Below, piece after piece: positions 4,759 through 8,075 of a stretch of 8,075 nucleotides of DNA. Positions within the stretch are counted from its first letter, which is position 1; each line of letters begins with the position of its first letter. The translations under genes and the position numbers were made by a program. Source of the stretch: Desulfobacteraceae bacterium (lineage in GTDB: Bacteria; Desulfobacterota; DSM-4660; Desulfatiglandales; Desulfatiglandaceae); NCBI GenBank assembly GCA_030632525.1, contig DAOVUP010000047.1, positions 1 through 8,075 on the forward strand. The letters are read 5' to 3'. The notes under the pieces are model-generated. The model saw only the letters and a list, made by a program, of their open reading frames with translations, was not told where the DNA came from and ran no database searches.

Positions 4759-6492
4759 ATGGAAAAAAAGATTCAAGAGGCGCTCATAATAGGAGTAGAG
4801 AGGCTAACTGCATGGTCTGACCTCCTTGATGACATCAATGTGTTTCCTGTTGCTGATGGAGATACAGGACGTAATCTGACAACAAGTCTCTCTCCTCTCA
4901 GGGAGCTTGCCAGGGACCGGGAAAATACGATCCGTAAACTCCTATTTTCAGCCCGCGGGAATTCCGGAAACATAGCGGCCCTCTTTTTCTCCGGATTGCT
5001 GACCGCGGATTCCGTTGAAAACCTTCCTGCAGCTTCAAAGCTGGGAAGAGACCGGGCCTGGCAGGCGATTAACGACCCGGTCCCGGGAACTATGCTTGAT
5101 GTTCTTGATGCATTAGCTGAAACCATGGGGGAAAATGATATCAACGAAAATGAGCAAAATGCATCAAAAATAATCCATGATCTCGAGAATGCAGTTCGAT
5201 CCACCCATGAGTTGCTTCCCAAACTTAAAGATGCCGGAGTTGTAGATTCAGGGGCACTCGGTATGTTTATCTTTCTTGAAGGATTCTTTAAAAGCCTTAC
5301 TAACAACACTGATCAATTCCAGCCGGTCACGGACCTTTTTGAGGGATTGCTTCATGTTTCTTCCTCTTTTCGTGAACGCCAGGAAGAAGGATACTGCATT
5401 GATATGGTCGTCCGCTTCGATGACACACCTGAAGACCAAATCCAGAGGCTTTCTGAACATGGCGACAGTGTGGTCGTAATCCCCCATGATGACTTTTTTA
5501 AGGTTCACCTCCATACGACCAACAGGGGTGAAGCGAAAAAAGGGATCGAATCTCTCTGTGAGGTTGTGCAGTGGTCAGATGATGATTTAGAGAAACAGGT
5601 AGCCGATTTCAAGAGATATGACACGCATCGCTGTATTCACATAATGACCGATGCCGCCGGATCCATAACCCGTGAAGACTCACGTAAAATGGGGATTACC
5701 CTTCTCGACAGCTATATCACTGCCGGCGACAGATCCCTCCCTGAAACGCTCTTTCTCCCGTCAGAGCTTTACAAATACATGAGAGGCGGCATAAAGGTGT
5801 CATCCTCTCAGGCCTCGATATTCGAGCGGCATCAATATTATCAGAGCATTCTGAATCAGCATGAAAGAGCGCTCTATCTCTGCGTGGGGTCTTATTACAC
5901 CGGTAATTATGATACTGCAATGAAGTGGAAAAGCGACAACGACCCCGATGGTAGATTTACGGTGATTGATACAGGCGCCGCCTCCGGCCGGCTCGGAACG
6001 ATCGTTATTGCAACCGCAAGATATGCGGCAAACAGAGATGATGCCGACTCGGTTATCGATTTTGCAAAAGCGGCCGTAGATGTATGCGAAGAATATGTCT
6101 TTCTTGACAAGCTTCATTATTTAGCGGCCGGTGGGAGACTTTCCAAGTCAAGTGCGTTTTTTGGTGACCTGCTCCATATGAAGCCGGTTATAAGCCCGCT
6201 CGCCGAAGGCGCAAAAAAAGTCGGGGTTTTGAGGAACCAGAAGGACCAGGTTCGATTTGCCCTTGAAAAGCTTGAGACGGCTTTTTCTAAGGATTCTAAA
6301 TTTTTCATCCTGCTGCAATTTACCGATAACAAACCCTGGGTCAGCGATGTAGTCCTGAAAAAGATCGAAGGGCTCTATCCTTCTGCTGAAATAATGCTAC
6401 AGCCGATCTCCCTAACCTCGGGCGTTCATATGGGACCGGGGACCTGGGCAATAGCATTCATTCCGGATCCTGTCACTCTTCTCGATCATTAA
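4759..6492 (+). CDS. DAK2-DegV fusion protein, putative one-piece fatty acid kinase (FakA-FakB like)
   Basis: The product has 577 residues. Residues 1-185 are a DhaL/DAK2 kinase domain: NVFPVADGDTG (27-37) carries the Mg-ATP-binding aspartates, with SARGNSGNI (64-72), PGTMLDVL (109-116) and DAGVVDSGALG (158-168). Residues about 205-285 resemble the middle domain of FakA: GYCIDMVV (211-218) and KVHLHT (248-253). Residues about 292-572 are a DegV fatty-acid-binding domain: TDAAGS (297-302), SSSQAS (348-353, usually TSQPS), VGSYYTGNY (376-384), IDTGAASG (403-410), LAAGGRLS (455-462) and HMGPG (557-561). In Firmicutes FakA phosphorylates a fatty acid held by separate FakB, giving acyl-phosphate for phospholipid synthesis. 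Here both parts are in one chain, and the roughly 200-residue FakA C-terminal domain seems to be absent. Position between a thioesterase and an acyltransferase supports an acyl substrate. The domains are clear; the activity is inferred. Confidence 0.88.
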   Translation: MEKKIQEALIIGVERLTAWSDLLDDINVFPVADGDTGRNLTTSLSPLRELARDRENTIRKLLFSARGNSGNIAALFFSGLLTADSVENLPAASKLGRDRAWQAINDPVPGTMLDVLDALAETMGENDINENEQNASKIIHDLENAVRSTHELLPKLKDAGVVDSGALGMFIFLEGFFKSLTNNTDQFQPVTDLFEGLLHVSSSFRERQEEGYCIDMVVRFDDTPEDQIQRLSEHGDSVVVIPHDDFFKVHLHTTNRGEAKKGIESLCEVVQWSDDDLEKQVADFKRYDTHRCIHIMTDAAGSITREDSRKMGITLLDSYITAGDRSLPETLFLPSELYKYMRGGIKVSSSQASIFERHQYYQSILNQHERALYLCVGSYYTGNYDTAMKWKSDNDPDGRFTVIDTGAASGRLGTIVIATARYAANRDDADSVIDFAKAAVDVCEEYVFLDKLHYLAAGGRLSKSSAFFGDLLHMKPVISPLAEGAKKVGVLRNQKDQVRFALEKLETAFSKDSKFFILLQFTDNKPWVSDVVLKKIEGLYPSAEIMLQPISLTSGVHMGPGTWAIAFIPDPVTLLDH

Positions 6493-6509
6493 GAAAAGCG
6501 TAACCCCCT

Positions 6510-7397
6510 ATGAAAGGTCTATTTTACAAGGCCCTAATCTTTGCGTCAAAGGCATTGGGCCACTGGGTTTTCGTACTCTTTGCCTGGATCGTTTCCACCG
6601 GCTATTTTTTTCTTTTCCCCCGGAGAGTCGGAATCGGCGTGAGATTTTATAAGGCGCTCTTCCCGGATAAGGGGTGGCATTATCACTATTGGTATACGTG
6701 GAAGCAGTTTCATAATTTCACTGATTTGTTTCTTGACAGGATGTTGCTTGCAAGTTCCGGCGCTATCTCATTCAGATCTACCGGTCTGGAACATCTCAAA
6801 GAGGCTGCAAAAAACGGGACAGGAGGAGTGATCCTCATGTCCCACATGGGGAGCTGGGAGGTGGCTGCCCTTCTCTTGAAAAAGGAGCTTCCCGACATTA
6901 AGCTGCTTCTTTACATGGGAATCAAAAACAAGGAGCAGATCGAAGCCATGCAAAAGGAGGGTGCAGTTCAAGCAGGCATAAGAGTCATCGCTCTAGATAA
7001 AGTTGAGGGTTCTCCTTTTGATATTGTTGAAGGGATAAAATTTCTGCAAGGAGGAGATTTTGTTTCTATGACAGGAGATGTCATCTGGAATAAAGACCAG
7101 CGGAGCGTCCCTGTTCGATTTCTTGGTCATGAGGCCCATCTTCCCGAAACGCCCCATCTTTTTGCGCTGCTTTCAGGCGCCCCGCTCTTTATCTTTTTTT
7201 CCTACCGTATTAGCAGAAAAACTTACGATTTTTCAATAACCAAGCCGATTTACGTTAAAGCTGCTTTACGTGCCGAAAGGAAGGAAGCAGTTAGAAAATC
7301 GGCCCAGGAATATGCTGAGATCCTGGAACAGTCTGTTCGGAATCATCCCCTTCAGTGGTATCATTTTGAGCCTTTTCTCGGAAGAAAGATTGATTAA
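6510..7397 (+). CDS. LpxL/HtrB-like lysophospholipid acyltransferase family protein
   Basis: The product has 295 residues, normal for the family. It should transfer an acyl chain from acyl-ACP (or another activated acyl donor) to a lipid or glycolipid acceptor at the inner face of the cytoplasmic membrane. An N-terminal hydrophobic stretch (about 14-37) would anchor it. The catalytic HX4E motif is SHMGSWE (His112, Glu117). A conserved GDFVSMTGD block lies at 182-190, and the C-terminal NHPLQWYHFEPF (278-289) matches the HPEQW-type ending of LpxL relatives. It looks closer to the COG4261-type acyltransferases of polyene and lipid clusters than to true lipid A LpxL, but I cannot test this. The gap from the previous gene is 17 bases with only a weak purine-rich ribosome-binding site, consistent with operon membership. 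A perfect palindrome begins at the last base of its stop codon. Confidence 0.88.
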   Translation: MKGLFYKALIFASKALGHWVFVLFAWIVSTGYFFLFPRRVGIGVRFYKALFPDKGWHYHYWYTWKQFHNFTDLFLDRMLLASSGAISFRSTGLEHLKEAAKNGTGGVILMSHMGSWEVAALLLKKELPDIKLLLYMGIKNKEQIEAMQKEGAVQAGIRVIALDKVEGSPFDIVEGIKFLQGGDFVSMTGDVIWNKDQRSVPVRFLGHEAHLPETPHLFALLSGAPLFIFFSYRISRKTYDFSITKPIYVKAALRAERKEAVRKSAQEYAEILEQSVRNHPLQWYHFEPFLGRKID

Positions 7398-7418
7398 GGA
7401 ACTGTCCGGACAGTTCCT
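7397..7418. repeat. Perfect 22-base palindrome at the end of the acyltransferase gene
   Basis: The core GGAACTGTCCGGACAGTTCC (7398-7417) is an exact palindrome, and the flanking A7397 and T7418 also pair, giving 11-base arms with no spacer. A7397 is the last base of the stop codon. As RNA it would fold into a hairpin with a few unpaired bases at the tip, but no T-tract follows, so it is not a standard terminator. It may be a REP-like dispersed element, an operator for the downstream promoter (35 bases away), or an mRNA 3'-end stabiliser. Confidence 0.7.
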
Positions 7419-7627
7419 AACTTTGCGACATATCTGGTATTATCGATTCAATTTGACATTTGCCTTCCACTAAAATATGTTTCAAAGTTGTTATTGGCTT
7501 CCCCGGGCCGCCATGTTATATTTAAAAGTTATTTGAGTCTTAGACTTGATGGCCTGGGAAGAAATCGGAAAGTCCGGAAATTTGAGAGACACCCTTAAGC
7601 GTTAACTGCTTACACGAGACCAACAAT
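7398..7627. other. Intergenic region and leader before the carrier protein gene
   Basis: No gene was found here. After the palindrome and promoter, the predicted leader of about 140 bases has modest pairing: a CCC and GCCAT segment near 7502-7514 can pair with ATGGCCTGGG at 7549-7558, enclosing AGTCTTAGACT (7536-7546). A second small stem, TAAGC (7596-7600) with GCTTA (7608-7612), lies just upstream of the ACP start. No match to a known riboswitch was recognised. Confidence 0.35.
7453..7481 (+). promoter_or_regulatory. Sigma70-type promoter for the ACP-ketosynthase genes
   Basis: A consensus TTGACA (7453-7458) is followed after exactly 17 bases by TATGTT (7476-7481, four of six). Transcription would start near 7488, leaving a leader of about 140 bases before the ACP ATG. 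Together with the palindrome just upstream, this suggests that the ACP and ketosynthase can be expressed separately from the three genes before them. Confidence 0.5.
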
Positions 7628-7885
7628 ATGACAAGAGAAGAGATACAATCTAAAATCTTGATGGTTTTTAAAGAGGAATTTGAAATAGTAAATCCGGGAT
7701 TAGATGAAAACCTGACGGAAAAATACGATTTTGACAGCATAGATGCTTTAGAGCTCCTGGGTGAAATTGAAACGCTGTTAGGCTCAGAGCTTACCCGTGA
7801 CGAAAAAAAAGCGTCTATGGATATTAGAACAATCAATCAAATCTGTGACTATATTGAACAGCTTGCCAAAAAGAGATCTTCGTAA
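7628..7885 (+). CDS. Acyl carrier protein, type II
   Basis: The product has 85 residues, the standard ACP length. The phosphopantetheine attachment motif is FDSIDALELL (35-44) with Ser37 as the modified serine; DSID replaces the DSLD of housekeeping AcpP. The chain is acidic and predicted helical, as expected. It would carry a growing or finished acyl chain as a thioester in the cytosol. No strong Shine-Dalgarno is visible (CGAGAC about ten bases upstream), but no alternative start lies nearby in the frame. The ketosynthase follows after 33 bases. The divergent motif and the setting suggest a dedicated carrier for a specialised lipid pathway rather than the main fatty acid synthase ACP. Confidence 0.93.
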   Translation: MTREEIQSKILMVFKEEFEIVNPGLDENLTEKYDFDSIDALELLGEIETLLGSELTRDEKKASMDIRTINQICDYIEQLAKKRSS

Positions 7886-7918
7886 AAGTCCCATCATATC
7901 TCTGCAAACGGGAGTATC

Positions 7919-8075
7919 ATGGAAAAAAGGGTGGTAATTACGGCGTCATCGGCCATAACTCCGATTGGCCACCATAAGGACGAAATAATTGATAGTCTTG
8001 TTAATGGAAAATCCGGCGTAAAGGAATTGCGTGACGATAAGCTCCTGACTGCCTACGTCGCATCCAAGGTCTTTG
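7919..8075 (+). CDS. Beta-ketoacyl-ACP synthase family protein, N-terminal fragment (cut by window edge)
   Basis: I translated this by hand: 52 residues remain open to the right edge, beginning MEKRVVITASSAITPIG. This matches the N-terminal strand of FabF-type ketosynthases (consensus RVVITGxGxxTPIG), followed by the expected helix (HHKDEIIDSLVNGKSGV). The usual glycines after VVIT are replaced by ASS, which hints at a specialised or chain-length-factor-like member rather than housekeeping FabF. The catalytic Cys-His-His lies beyond the window, so activity cannot be judged. GGGAG (7910-7914) is a good ribosome-binding site four bases before the ATG. It is probably cotranscribed with the ACP. 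Confidence 0.8.
   Translation, partial: MEKRVVITASSAITPIGHHKDEIIDSLVNGKSGVKELRDDKLLTAYVASKVF

Noticed and set aside
7270..7473. Plus-strand 67-residue frame overlapping the end of the acyltransferase and the palindrome
   Set aside because: It overlaps the supported gene in another phase, crosses the palindrome and promoter, and has no features of its own.

Overview
The window looks like part of a genome from a mesophilic Gram-negative anaerobe, most likely a deltaproteobacterium (Desulfobacterota in the broad sense). This is inferred from the gene mix, from moderate GC content and from the palindromic intergenic repeats. An FmdB-type zinc ribbon, a UPF0280 protein, a fused NAD(P)H-hydrate repair enzyme and a DAK2-DegV fusion occur together here, with an LpxL-like acyltransferase and a type II carrier protein/ketosynthase pair. 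No rRNA, tRNA, CRISPR array, transposase or phage gene was seen.

Left half (1-4000), housekeeping genes. A YfcE/MJ0936-type metallophosphoesterase runs off the left edge on the minus strand. It diverges from an FmdB-family zinc-ribbon gene (567-1055, +). The intergenic space between them holds an imperfect inverted repeat and a good sigma70-type promoter. The zinc-ribbon gene converges on a UPF0280 (ApbE-like) gene (1190-1918, -). Upstream of UPF0280 is a gene-poor stretch of about 500 bases with two terminator-like hairpins in its possible leader and one larger inverted repeat. That larger repeat probably terminates the next gene, the bifunctional NAD(P)H-hydrate epimerase/dehydratase nnr (2424-3998, -).

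Right half (4000-8075), lipid and acyl-carrier genes, all on the plus strand. A divergent region of about 330 bases contains a promoter, small ORFs and a hairpin. It is followed by a hotdog acyl thioesterase (4334-4756), a 577-residue DAK2-DegV fusion (4759-6492) and an LpxL/HtrB-like acyltransferase (6510-7397), with gaps of 2 and 17 bases. A perfect 22-base palindrome and a new promoter separate these from an acyl carrier protein (7628-7885) and the start of a beta-ketoacyl synthase (7919 onward, cut by the window edge).

The right-hand genes make biochemical sense as one system. The carrier protein and ketosynthase would build an acyl chain, and the thioesterase would release it. The DAK2-DegV protein resembles a one-piece fatty acid kinase (FakA kinase plus FakB fatty-acid carrier) that would reactivate the free acid as acyl-phosphate. 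The acyltransferase would attach the chain to a lipid acceptor. The thioesterase, acyltransferase, carrier and ketosynthase combination recalls aryl-polyene-type clusters; the integrated fatty acid kinase is the unusual part. The pathway is inferred, and the window ends before the genes that would settle the product.
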